From: a virus
Strand: one strand, 5' to 3'
DNA: 26,193 nt
Virus record (IMG/VR): IMGVR_UViG_3300010233_000238
Span: 1-26,193 of that record
The position numbers and the translations under genes are program-made. This document shows, piece by piece, positions 7,255 through 14,489 of the stretch; positions within the stretch are counted from its first letter, which is position 1, and every line of letters starts with the position of its first letter. The notes beneath the pieces were generated by a model, which was given only the letters and a program-made list of their open reading frames with translations, had not been told where the DNA came from and ran no database searches.

Positions 7255-8033
7255 TGGTTATCATTAGCTCCCGCTTGTCTCGATGGATCAACATCCACAG
7301 CTTTAGGGGGTTCACCTGAATCTGGCGTACTAGGTGCTTTACCTTTTTCAGACTTAGGTGCGGCTTTCTTCTTGAGTTTATCAGTGATATCTTTCGGGAT
7401 GGTTGCTTTCTTCAGAAAAGCAAAAGTAACTTGTTCCAAAGTCATATCAAAATAAAGTGCATAACCAGTATTTGCATCTTCTTTAAAAGTGATACTAGTG
7501 ATTACAAGGCTGTTTGTAATCTTCTTTAGAAGAGTTCCATCATATTCATACAATTCAACAAGCTGGATATTAGGATCAAACTGACCTGTTATATCATTGA
7601 AGATAACACCACTCATAAGAGATTCTAAAGCATCTTGAATCTGTGACAGCAAGTCTTCTCTTGCACTATCAACTACAACTTCAGGAGTGCTATCAGACAA
7701 GAATTGACCAATACTATCTGGGATGAATTTCTTCAAAACACTTTGATCTGTACTGTTCACAGATACTGGAGTAGGGGCCTCAAAACTGTTATAAGGAGAA
7801 TTCCCATCCAAGTCTTGAATCAAATAAGTGTTGGTTGAAATATCGGCACCAGAGATTACAGCAGACAGACTAATCTCATCATTAGATTTGATGTAGTGGT
7901 CTGTGATACTAGAACCAAGAGAAATAGGGTGTTTAGTGACTTCGCCTTTCTTTCTCTTGGTAGTGTTAGTGACAGCATCCATAAAAATCAGACCACCACT
8001 GTAAGCATCTCCCCACTTAATTGCAAATGACAT
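7251..8033 (-). CDS. Dit-like / tail-tube-proximal baseplate protein
   Basis: A 260-residue protein starting at the ATG at 8033, which has AGGAG ten bases upstream. The segment around KHPISLGSSITDHYIKSN, then ISLSAVISG, fits the N-terminal pattern of Dit-like phage tail proteins (tehPve-x-g-x-x-itDH). These link tail tube to baseplate hub. The C-terminal ~40 residues are Lys-, Pro- and Ala-rich and probably disordered. The upstream endonuclease gene runs 17 bases into this gene, and its coding sequence contains this gene's ribosome-binding site. Confidence 0.75.
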   Translation of the reverse strand: MSFAIKWGDAYSGGLIFMDAVTNTTKRKKGEVTKHPISLGSSITDHYIKSNDEISLSAVISGADISTNTYLIQDLDGNSPYNSFEAPTPVSVNSTDQSVLKKFIPDSIGQFLSDSTPEVVVDSAREDLLSQIQDALESLMSGVIFNDITGQFDPNIQLVELYEYDGTLLKKITNSLVITSITFKEDANTGYALYFDMTLEQVTFAFLKKATIPKDITDKLKKKAAPKSEKGKAPSTPDSGEPPKAVDVDPSRQAGANDNQ

Positions 8034-9036
8034 AGCTAAACTCCTCTGAAATTTCTCCGCCAAAGCTTTTGTATATGTCAATAATATCTTGTAATTTATT
8101 TACATAAGTAGTTTCAGTATAACCATCTGGCATTTCTTGCTTGTTTATAACACTTGTTGGAAGCCTTTCAAGACAAACCTTTTCAGCCTTTCTGCAAGAA
8201 ACCTTATCTGGAAAATTCCAATAAGAATGATTTTTTATATCAAAAATACAGTTCCTATGTTTTCTTTTATCAGCAGTGTTGGCAATACCAAATTTTATAG
8301 CGATAGGAAGCCCACTATCTTCTAATATTTTTATATAACCTTGAGTTGGGCTGTGTCTAGAACAATCACAACCCAAACTTCCGTTAATAATATTTGAAGC
8401 AAGTGCTTCTGCTGTTACTTCACACTTAGTACAGAAGTAACTCCAATACTCTTTTCTACCCCTTGTAGATATTCTGCCTGATCTTTTGAAATCTATACAA
8501 TAATAATGAGACTTCAGACCAATAAACATATTTATGAAATACTCGTCCGGGAGTATGTTGTGATTAGTCAAAATCTCACTCCTAGTTCTGTTTGAACAAC
8601 AAGGGCAGGATTGGCCCATGAAAAAATTATTGGCCGCCATTTTTGTCCAAACTCCATGTTCGGGGCACTCCAAGATAAGTTTGGTCGTGGCTTTATTATA
8701 AGGCTCAGAGAATCCTAAAAATCTATACCCTCTTTTAATCGCCTCCCTGTCCACCCTTATCATAAGCTGCGCTTCTGTCCAAACAGGTTTCTTTGAACAC
8801 CCACAAGGTATCTGTCCTGCCGATATAGCACTCTTAGTGCAAGAAAATACAGCATTTCCAAAAAGTTCAGGATCTTGTGCACAAATTTTACAGTGTGACA
8901 AATATAGTTTCTTACCCTTACCTCTATGGTCATACTGTTTACCACTCCAACCAAACACTTCTAGCTGATTTTCAGGGCCATAAACATAGCCTACATAATC
9001 GTCTGTATGCAACTCCGCTAAATTCTCTAATTTCAT
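8017..9036 (-). CDS. Zinc-ribbon-rich GIY-YIG-like putative homing endonuclease
   Basis: A 339-residue protein. The first ~230 residues carry three groups of Cys pairs: C49/C52/C66/C78-C80; C124/C144/C146-C147; and C202/C205/C223-C225. These look like repeated zinc-binding DNA-recognition modules, CapR-homology-like as far as I can tell. They are followed by QGYIKILEDSGLPIAIKFGI (about residues 232-251) with Arg258 and Glu285 or Glu290 (KAEKVCLERL). This corresponds to the GIY, YIG, Arg and Glu landmarks of a divergent GIY-YIG nuclease. The gene lies between the tape measure and Dit-like genes, where an endonuclease is not part of tail assembly. Start at 9036 has AAGG upstream. A degenerate or regulatory protein is the alternative. 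Confidence 0.75.
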   Translation of the reverse strand: MKLENLAELHTDDYVGYVYGPENQLEVFGWSGKQYDHRGKGKKLYLSHCKICAQDPELFGNAVFSCTKSAISAGQIPCGCSKKPVWTEAQLMIRVDREAIKRGYRFLGFSEPYNKATTKLILECPEHGVWTKMAANNFFMGQSCPCCSNRTRSEILTNHNILPDEYFINMFIGLKSHYYCIDFKRSGRISTRGRKEYWSYFCTKCEVTAEALASNIINGSLGCDCSRHSPTQGYIKILEDSGLPIAIKFGIANTADKRKHRNCIFDIKNHSYWNFPDKVSCRKAEKVCLERLPTSVINKQEMPDGYTETTYVNKLQDIIDIYKSFGGEISEEFSYVICN

Positions 9037-9099
9037 CAGTCTTACCTTTATAAAATAATCAGCTAGACTAACATAAAACTATTTAGATATCAAGCTCTA

Positions 9100-11337
9100 T
9101 TAACGGGTTGGATATTGAGCCTGAACCTGCTCAAGAGCGCCAGTAACAGCATTACTTGCAGCCTCTCCCATAGCTCTTGCTTGCTGTTCCACAGTTTCAC
9201 CGGCAAGAGTTGCATCTACCGTTAAACTAATATCAAAATTATTAGTAATTGTCTGCTGAGCGGCTGCTGTATCTGCTTGAGACATTGCTAGGGTTTTATT
9301 ATAATCTGCAATTTCTTCAGGAGTCTGAGGGTTATATCTGGACAAGTCTTGGAAAGGCTGCCCAGAAGGAGTTAGCTCAGGAGGACTTTCAAAACCACTG
9401 AATACATTTTGAACAGGCTGACGAAGGAATAGTGATCCGGGATTATAACTGGGTGAACTTATAAGCTCTGGTAGATATTTTTCGAGCCTAGCATTCTCAG
9501 CATCTTTCTTAAATTGAAGTTCAGAATCAATACCGTCAAATTGTAAATTTGAGAGATTAGCGTTAGGGTTAGTTCCAGCTTTAAGGTCAGCATCGTACTT
9601 TTCTGGATTCTGGTAATAAGGAGAATTTACGTCCTCATATACTGCCCTACCACGAGTTTTAGCAGCTTCTAAACCATCACCAACACCACCAAAAAACCTG
9701 CCCAAACCTTGATATGTTGCTGTGATTGGCTGAGTAGCAAAACTTGCTTCAGGGGCACCATTCTTAGGAGCATCACGCAGAGTCTTTAGAAATTGTGCAA
9801 ACTCAGCCCCTTGTCTAAGTACAGCAGCTAATTCTTTGGACGTAGCTTCCAGCGTAGGAAGCCAGCTAGGTGTTGGTCCGCTAGTTAACTGATCCCAGAT
9901 AGTCTTAATTTGATTCCAATCTTTAATTAACTGTTGAGTCTTGTCAACTCCAAGAAAGTCAGCTACAAGACTATCCTTGCCTTCAAGAGCACGGGTGAAT
10001 GACTGTGGAAACAGCAATAGGTCATCTGCAAACTTGGTGGCATCATTGAAGCCCTCGGCAAGTCTTTTTACAAGGCTATCAGACTCGCCCAAACCAGCAT
10101 TCAATGTACGGAAAATACGAGCAAAACCTTCCTCAACCCCAGCATCAGATGCAACAACAGCAAGGTCACTTACAGCATTTTGATATCTTTGTTGTTCGGC
10201 CTGAGAGGCGGTCTTCGCTGAATCAAAGGCTCCGCCCGCATTAGCCCTTTGTGAAGCAGCAGCCCCAGCATATGTAAGGATATCGCTTGAAACAATACCT
10301 TTCTTAGTTCCTGCAAGAAGAGCTTGAATTGCAGCTTGACCTGTTAAGTCACCTTTACCTTTACCGGTTGCCTTAAGTTGATCCTGATAGGCTTGTGCAA
10401 AGAGTGCAGTACCTCCGGGCAGGGCCTCGGCTATCTGGCCAGTTAATTCTTCTGCCTGCAACTTACCCTTACCAGCTACTTGAGACAAAGCTCTGAACAA
10501 ACGATTCTGAGTACTCTTATCAAGTTTGTTAACACGAGCAAGCTCAGCAAAACCAGAGAATACTTTCTGACTTTCACCAACACTGACACCAGAACCTGTC
10601 AGGCCGGAAATCAATTTATTGTAATCACCGGAAGCCTCTAGATAATTGAAGCCAATCCTGTCAGCTTCTTTGCGAAGGTACTGGAACGATGCTTGCCCTT
10701 GTTCAGCGGTGCCCCCTGCTTGTTGGACTACAGCCTGAGACTGGAGCTGAGCAGATACAACTTGTTGATTACGCTGATTAAGCTCAGAAAGGCCATAACC
10801 CCCTAATCCTAGTGCTAAAGCTGGGGCATAAACACGAGATAAACCTCCTGCAATACCTCCGGCAGCGGCTGCATGGCGTGCTCTAACACCCCCTTCATTT
10901 ATGCCACCTACTGGGTTTGTTCTCACATTAGGGCGAAGAGTAGCAGCCCTTGAAGCAACTAGAGCAGCCTCTCTCATGGCTGTGATCAATGCTGCGTTCA
11001 GATGACCCTGATCAATATGGAATCGGGAGATTTGAAAAGTGTTCCGTGTAGAGGCAATATCCAAAGCTGTACCAAGGGCTAAATTCATGGCACCTTGATG
11101 CACATCAAACTTGGAGATGTTGAAGGTAAGTTTAGCGCTTGCTATTTCTAACCCTTTCAACAAAGCAGAGTCAAGTTTCTCTTGTCTTACAAAGAACTTG
11201 GATAACCTGAATCCTTTACTACCATCACCCAAGCCACTCAATCTTGACTCTAGTTTAGCTAATTCTTTATCTGCTTTTGCAAAAGAACCCTTATCAATCT
11301 TAACGGAGAACCCCGCAAAATAATCAGCCACTTTCAT
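9100..11337 (-). CDS. Tail tape measure protein
   Basis: A 745-residue protein, the longest of the region, following the chaperone genes as tape measures do. It sets tail length and is later ejected. The region around residues 170-340 is the conserved tape-measure core: a GLGGYGLSELNQRNQQ turn, then QLQSQAVVQQAGG, RKEADRIGFNYLEASGDY, and LSQVAGKGKLQAEELTGQI. N-terminal and C-terminal parts are Ala/Gln-rich and helical, including three similar repeats of about 35 residues around 45-135 (FNISKFDVHQGAMNLALGTA, FQISRFHIDQGHLNAALITA and a first copy). The length suggests a short-to-medium contractile tail, if the usual rule of roughly 1.5 angstrom per residue holds. Confidence 0.93.
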   Translation of the reverse strand: MKVADYFAGFSVKIDKGSFAKADKELAKLESRLSGLGDGSKGFRLSKFFVRQEKLDSALLKGLEIASAKLTFNISKFDVHQGAMNLALGTALDIASTRNTFQISRFHIDQGHLNAALITAMREAALVASRAATLRPNVRTNPVGGINEGGVRARHAAAAGGIAGGLSRVYAPALALGLGGYGLSELNQRNQQVVSAQLQSQAVVQQAGGTAEQGQASFQYLRKEADRIGFNYLEASGDYNKLISGLTGSGVSVGESQKVFSGFAELARVNKLDKSTQNRLFRALSQVAGKGKLQAEELTGQIAEALPGGTALFAQAYQDQLKATGKGKGDLTGQAAIQALLAGTKKGIVSSDILTYAGAAASQRANAGGAFDSAKTASQAEQQRYQNAVSDLAVVASDAGVEEGFARIFRTLNAGLGESDSLVKRLAEGFNDATKFADDLLLFPQSFTRALEGKDSLVADFLGVDKTQQLIKDWNQIKTIWDQLTSGPTPSWLPTLEATSKELAAVLRQGAEFAQFLKTLRDAPKNGAPEASFATQPITATYQGLGRFFGGVGDGLEAAKTRGRAVYEDVNSPYYQNPEKYDADLKAGTNPNANLSNLQFDGIDSELQFKKDAENARLEKYLPELISSPSYNPGSLFLRQPVQNVFSGFESPPELTPSGQPFQDLSRYNPQTPEEIADYNKTLAMSQADTAAAQQTITNNFDISLTVDATLAGETVEQQARAMGEAASNAVTGALEQVQAQYPTR

Positions 11338-11353
11338 AAATTATCTTGCTCCA

Positions 11354-11907
11354 TTATTTTTGTTTAGTATTCTTTTGTCTGTCTTCAGCTTGCTTCTTTA
11401 AAGCATCGTACACATCAAGCATTTCAAGTGTATTGAAGAGTGTACGAATACTTAATTGATCAGTCATAAATTTCGTAGCCAAGTCAAGACCACCTTGGGG
11501 ATGGGACATTATACGAAATATTTGCCAACTTCCAGAGAATTTCTCTTGCACTTCTTTATCTAGACTTGTACTAGCCGGTGAAGTAGCCTTATTGGTTACT
11601 CTTCTGTACCGGGTTGCTCGAAAAAATCAGGGAAGTTATATTTAATCACTTCGCTATAGAGCTTAGACAAATGCTTATACTTACGAGAGAACACAACGTC
11701 AAATCGTTTATCTGTGATCATCTGATTGTCTTTACTGACAAAGTTGCAGATCACTTGTTTACGCATTGCAAGATTGTCTTTGCCGCTGTCCATCTCTTCT
11801 TGGTATTGCTCCATAAATTGGAGACCACGAGTTGTAGGCATCGCACTAACCAAATAGTCTACATCATCAACCGTAATAGTTGTTTGTTCCAATACTTCAA
11901 GCGCCAT
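11354..11907 (-). CDS. Tail assembly chaperone, -1 frameshifted fusion product
   Basis: A -1 shift at 11620-11626 moves ribosomes past the first stop and into the frame that continues to 11354. This gives a fusion of about 184 residues: 96 from the first frame, 23 bridging residues beginning RATRYRRVTNKA, then the 65-codon downstream frame (QEKFSGSW through KKQAEDRQKNTK). The downstream frame has only an unconvincing GTG as start of its own and remains open with no stop back through the slippery site. That pattern is the expected signature of the G/G-T type fusion. The fusion product recruits tape measure and tube subunits in other phages. The tape measure gene follows after 16 bases. Confidence 0.87.
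11596..11907 (-). CDS. Tail assembly chaperone, short (unshifted) product
   Basis: A 103-residue protein in the position of lambda gpG or P2 gpE, upstream of the tape measure. It binds tape measure during tail assembly. The sequence is acidic and helical, with a small beta start (ALEVLEQTTITVDDVDYLVS). Near the end, residues 95-96 (Phe-Phe) are encoded by TTT TTC, part of a T TTT TTC slippery heptamer. Without a shift, translation ends after GTEE at 11596. It begins 36 bases after the stop of the tube-like protein. Confidence 0.87.
   Translation of the reverse strand: MALEVLEQTTITVDDVDYLVSAMPTTRGLQFMEQYQEEMDSGKDNLAMRKQVICNFVSKDNQMITDKRFDVVFSRKYKHLSKLYSEVIKYNFPDFFEQPGTEE
11620..11626 (-). promoter_or_regulatory. 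Programmed -1 ribosomal frameshift site (T TTT TTC)
   Basis: The minus strand reads T TTT TTC in the zero frame, an exact X XXY YYZ heptamer. It lies 8 codons before the zero-frame stop. The -1 frame is open on both sides of it and continues into the second chaperone domain. Position between tube and tape-measure genes matches the conserved frameshift of long-tailed phages. Confidence 0.9.
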
Positions 11908-11943
11908 TATTTTATCTCAAGTTAATTTGTATTTAAAGAAAAC

Positions 11944-12438
11944 CTAGAATATATCACTTACAAAATTAGATGCATCATCTAGGATACCATCGAGTAGGTT
12001 TGTCGAGGGTCGTTGGTTGCCAGCAACAATGAAACTTTTCGTACTCTGTAAGAAAACTTCCCAAGGTCGATTTTCAAACTGACCAGAGAAGGTAACCCTT
12101 GGGTAAGAAAGAATATACCCTTCATCAGAAGAAATTACAGTCTTTCCTGAATTGTCTTTTAACGTTAGAGCAATCCTGCCAGTGCCTTGATCAAGATCCA
12201 ATTCGTGGATATAAGAAAGGACTTCGTTTGCTTGTGTACTCTGTATAACATTAAAACTTAGTGTTGCAGATGTATCCTTACTAATTACACGGGTGTGCTT
12301 CCCCCCGATACCTTTAATTGGGGTAATTCCTCTTCCCCGTGTAACTGAGATTTCCTGCCAACCGGTAATTTGATACCCCCCGATAGTGAGGATTACATCC
12401 TTCGGACTGTAACTGAATACTGAGAAAGAGTTAGCCAT
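11944..12438 (-). CDS. Tail tube-like protein, copy 3 (DUF3277-like)
   Basis: A 164-residue protein, third of a tandem trio. It shares with its two neighbours a SYSP-like start, a beta strand with ILTIGGYQITGW (others: IVLSKGDFVHTISGF; GIPIEGFVDG), a P-x-x-x-x-x-G-x-x-x-R turn, a strand such as ATLSFNVIQSTQANEVLSYI, a D-x-SG turn and an E-x-R-x-W-x-V/E-x-F strand near the end. This plan is that of tail tube proteins (DUF3277), which stack as hexamers in the tube. The ATG overlaps the previous stop (TAATG). Which of the three copies makes the main tube cannot be told from the sequence. Confidence 0.78.
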   Translation of the reverse strand: MANSFSVFSYSPKDVILTIGGYQITGWQEISVTRGRGITPIKGIGGKHTRVISKDTSATLSFNVIQSTQANEVLSYIHELDLDQGTGRIALTLKDNSGKTVISSDEGYILSYPRVTFSGQFENRPWEVFLQSTKSFIVAGNQRPSTNLLDGILDDASNFVSDIF

Positions 12439-12938
12439 TACAAAACTCCTTCAAGGATTGGCAGTGCAGATGTAGCTAGATTCAGGAGATCCCCAAGAAT
12501 AGACGATGCATCTCCGTTGCCGCCAATGTTGATGACAGCAGACGAGGACTTAAACACCCAAGTCCTAGGTTCAAAAGAATTACTCTTAATGATTGAAGCT
12601 GGAGATTCAATCCAAGTTGTTGCAGAAAAGAATAAGTCTGAACCACTAGAATCTTTGATAAAGACAGGAAATTTACCACGTTGGGTAATCTCATCTAGTT
12701 GCCAGAGCTTAGTCAGAACATCATTTGAATCACTACCACTGTAAAGTGTTAGTGTGATTGTGTAAGTTTGGTCACTATTATAAAGTCTTGCAACAGTACC
12801 GTCTGGAGTCTTTACTGTAGTGAAAGGTCTTTCATCTTTGCTGATAGAGATAAATGTTCCATCAACAAAACCCTCAATTGGGATACCAAATGCAAGAAAC
12901 GTACAAGCTTCAGGTATGTATGTAGCTAATTTAGTCAT
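12438..12938 (-). CDS. Tail tube-like protein, copy 2 (DUF3277-like)
   Basis: A 166-residue protein starting at the ATG at 12938, with AGGTG six bases upstream; a GTG two codons earlier is less well placed. It shows the same beta pattern as its neighbours: YIPEACTFLAFGIPIEGF, a turn ending GTVARLYNSDQ, YTITLTLYSGSDSNDVL, FPVFIKDSSG, and FEPRTWVFKSSSAVINIGG. Its C-terminal 25 residues are hydrophobic and helical (ILGDLLNLATSALPILEGVL), unlike the other two copies. A GC-rich hairpin lies just upstream, between this gene and the first copy, and may alter relative expression. Confidence 0.78.
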   Translation of the reverse strand: MTKLATYIPEACTFLAFGIPIEGFVDGTFISISKDERPFTTVKTPDGTVARLYNSDQTYTITLTLYSGSDSNDVLTKLWQLDEITQRGKFPVFIKDSSGSDLFFSATTWIESPASIIKSNSFEPRTWVFKSSSAVINIGGNGDASSILGDLLNLATSALPILEGVL

Positions 12939-12957
12939 GTCCACACCTTATAGAATA

Positions 12958-12973
12958 GGGGCATTTCTGCCCC
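12958..12973 (-). other. RNA hairpin GGGGCA-GAAA-TGCCCC between tube-like genes
   Basis: A perfect 6-bp stem with a GAAA tetraloop on the transcribed strand lies between the first and second tube-like genes. It is followed by TATTCTATAAGG rather than a T-run, so it is more likely an mRNA-stabilising or processing element than an efficient terminator. It would allow the first tube gene to be expressed more than the second. Confidence 0.6.
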
Positions 12974-12982
12974 ATTTGCAAG

Positions 12983-13510
12983 TTACGTCAACTGCCAGCG
13001 GGGATCAACATCAGCACCAAGTGCTTGCATTGCAGCAACTTCAGCAGCATCAAATAGGGTGTTAGAGCCAATGTTTGCGCTAAGGCTTACTGCACTAATT
13101 ACCCAAGCACGAGTTTCAGCTTCTGTGCCAAAAGGTGCATCTGGCACTGTGGAAATGAAAGCTTGACCAGAAGACCACGTACCAGTACCCGACAGGTCGC
13201 GAATTGTGATAGAGAACACATATTCATTACCCAAATCATCTTCTTCATCTGCACGTTGCAATGCTTGCAATACAGCGTTTGAGGTTGCAAATTGGTGTAG
13301 TGTAATTGTAATATCTGTAGCTTTATTACGACGCTTAACCCGACCAGTGGTCAAATCCCCGCCTACATATAGGATTGAGGCTGGTGTCAAACGGGAGAAG
13401 TTTAGAAAACTGCCATCCGAAAAACCACTAATAGTGTGAACAAAGTCACCTTTGCTTAAAACAATAACCATACTTTCGGGACTGTATGAACCTAAAAGCG
13501 AATCCGCCAT
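12983..13510 (-). CDS. Tail tube-like protein, copy 1 (DUF3277-like)
   Basis: A 175-residue protein, the most standard DUF3277-like member of the trio: SYSPESMVIVLSKGDFVHTI, SGFSDGSFLNFSRLTP, TDITITLHQFATSNAVLQAL, FSITIRDLSGTG and AETRAWVISAVSLSANIGSN. It comes first after the sheath in the operon, although a GIY-YIG gene has been inserted between them. That place is usual for the major tube protein. An SD AAGG lies 12 bases from the ATG. A stable hairpin follows its stop. Confidence 0.85.
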   Translation of the reverse strand: MADSLLGSYSPESMVIVLSKGDFVHTISGFSDGSFLNFSRLTPASILYVGGDLTTGRVKRRNKATDITITLHQFATSNAVLQALQRADEEDDLGNEYVFSITIRDLSGTGTWSSGQAFISTVPDAPFGTEAETRAWVISAVSLSANIGSNTLFDAAEVAAMQALGADVDPRWQLT

Positions 13511-13525
13511 GTTGAATTTACCTTC

Positions 13526-14419
13526 TTATATTGGAACTTCAAGTTCCTTGATTGTATTGTTTGGACGTAAACCATGAACACTTTCATAGCAGTCATCATA
13601 TGCAGCTAGGGCATCTTCTAGATTTCTATATGTCCTATCAAAAATCTTTTCTTTCTGATGTCTAAAAACAGCACGATAGTTACCATTTTCTCTTTTGTTT
13701 ACACCAAAATGTATACCTTGAGGCTTAAGTCTAATCTTACTACCGATTGTTCCTAAGTCTTCTTCGAAAAGATTCTTATTGAGTATCATCAGCAAGAAAT
13801 TTTTATCTTTGTTTAATATAACAGAGGCATCAATTAAGCTATTAAACCACAACCCAAGTACGTATACGGACTGGTGAGACTTAGAATTTATAGCGGGGTG
13901 GCAAACTTCACCAAGAGTTCCGTCAGACCTCCATTTATAAAAACTTTTCTGGTTCATCTGAAGAGCTTTTAGAGCCACTCTTTTTGTTGGGAACCAAAAT
14001 CCAGTTATGTAATAAGGATTAAGATCCCTTTTGGAGAGTCTTTCAGCCCCCAGATTCTTACATACATTATTCTTGTAATACTCAAAAAGAGCTTCAGAAA
14101 TTCTTAATCTAGATTCTTCTGAATGTACAGTCCCATTTTTATTAGGATGACCATCCATTAAGTTGTAGCCGTTGTTTATAGAATCATAAACTTTAATGGC
14201 CTTACTTTCTAAATCAATAATGTAATCTTCAGTTCCTTCACAAAGAATAGTCATGATAAAATTATCTTTACCGTACTTATTAATTGCTTTGGATAGTTTG
14301 GAGCAAGAAGAGCTTTTTGAGAAGTGCTCCTTCAGCCTCTGTTTAGGGCGTGCGGTTATTCCAAAATAAACTTTTTCATTTACAAGGTTAGTAATTTTAT
14401 ACAGATAAAACGATTTCAT
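13526..14419 (-). CDS. GIY-YIG homing endonuclease
   Basis: A 297-residue protein starting at the ATG at 14419, which has AGGAG eight bases upstream. The N-terminal ~90 residues are a GIY-YIG nuclease: FYLYKITN, then VYFGIT about ten residues on, an Arg/His-containing RPKQRLKEHF, SKLSKAINKYGKDNF, and the catalytic Glu71 in LESKAIKVYDSINNGYNL. A NUMOD3-like motif follows (VHSEESRLRISEAL), then DNA-binding segments, with an AP2-like end (GVNKRENGNYRAVFRHQ). This is the layout of SegB/I-TevI-type enzymes. It is placed between the sheath and first tube genes on the same strand as both, and its stop is 15 bases before the tube gene. Confidence 0.93.
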   Translation of the reverse strand: MKSFYLYKITNLVNEKVYFGITARPKQRLKEHFSKSSSCSKLSKAINKYGKDNFIMTILCEGTEDYIIDLESKAIKVYDSINNGYNLMDGHPNKNGTVHSEESRLRISEALFEYYKNNVCKNLGAERLSKRDLNPYYITGFWFPTKRVALKALQMNQKSFYKWRSDGTLGEVCHPAINSKSHQSVYVLGLWFNSLIDASVILNKDKNFLLMILNKNLFEEDLGTIGSKIRLKPQGIHFGVNKRENGNYRAVFRHQKEKIFDRTYRNLEDALAAYDDCYESVHGLRPNNTIKELEVPI

Positions 14420-14489
14420 CCCCAAGCTCCTAATAGTGAATTGACAACTGTACCATAGAAAGAATGAGAATGAAAGCTTTAATTAAAGT

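Noticed and set aside
11354-11551. A stand-alone 65-codon gene starting at a GTG.
   Set aside because: The frame is open back to the slippery heptamer in the preceding gene, with no clear ribosome-binding site at the GTG. It is better read as the frameshifted half of the tail chaperone.
12958-12973. A true rho-independent terminator between tube-like genes.
   Set aside because: The stem is good but there is no T-run after it in the transcribed direction, and downstream essential genes share the operon.
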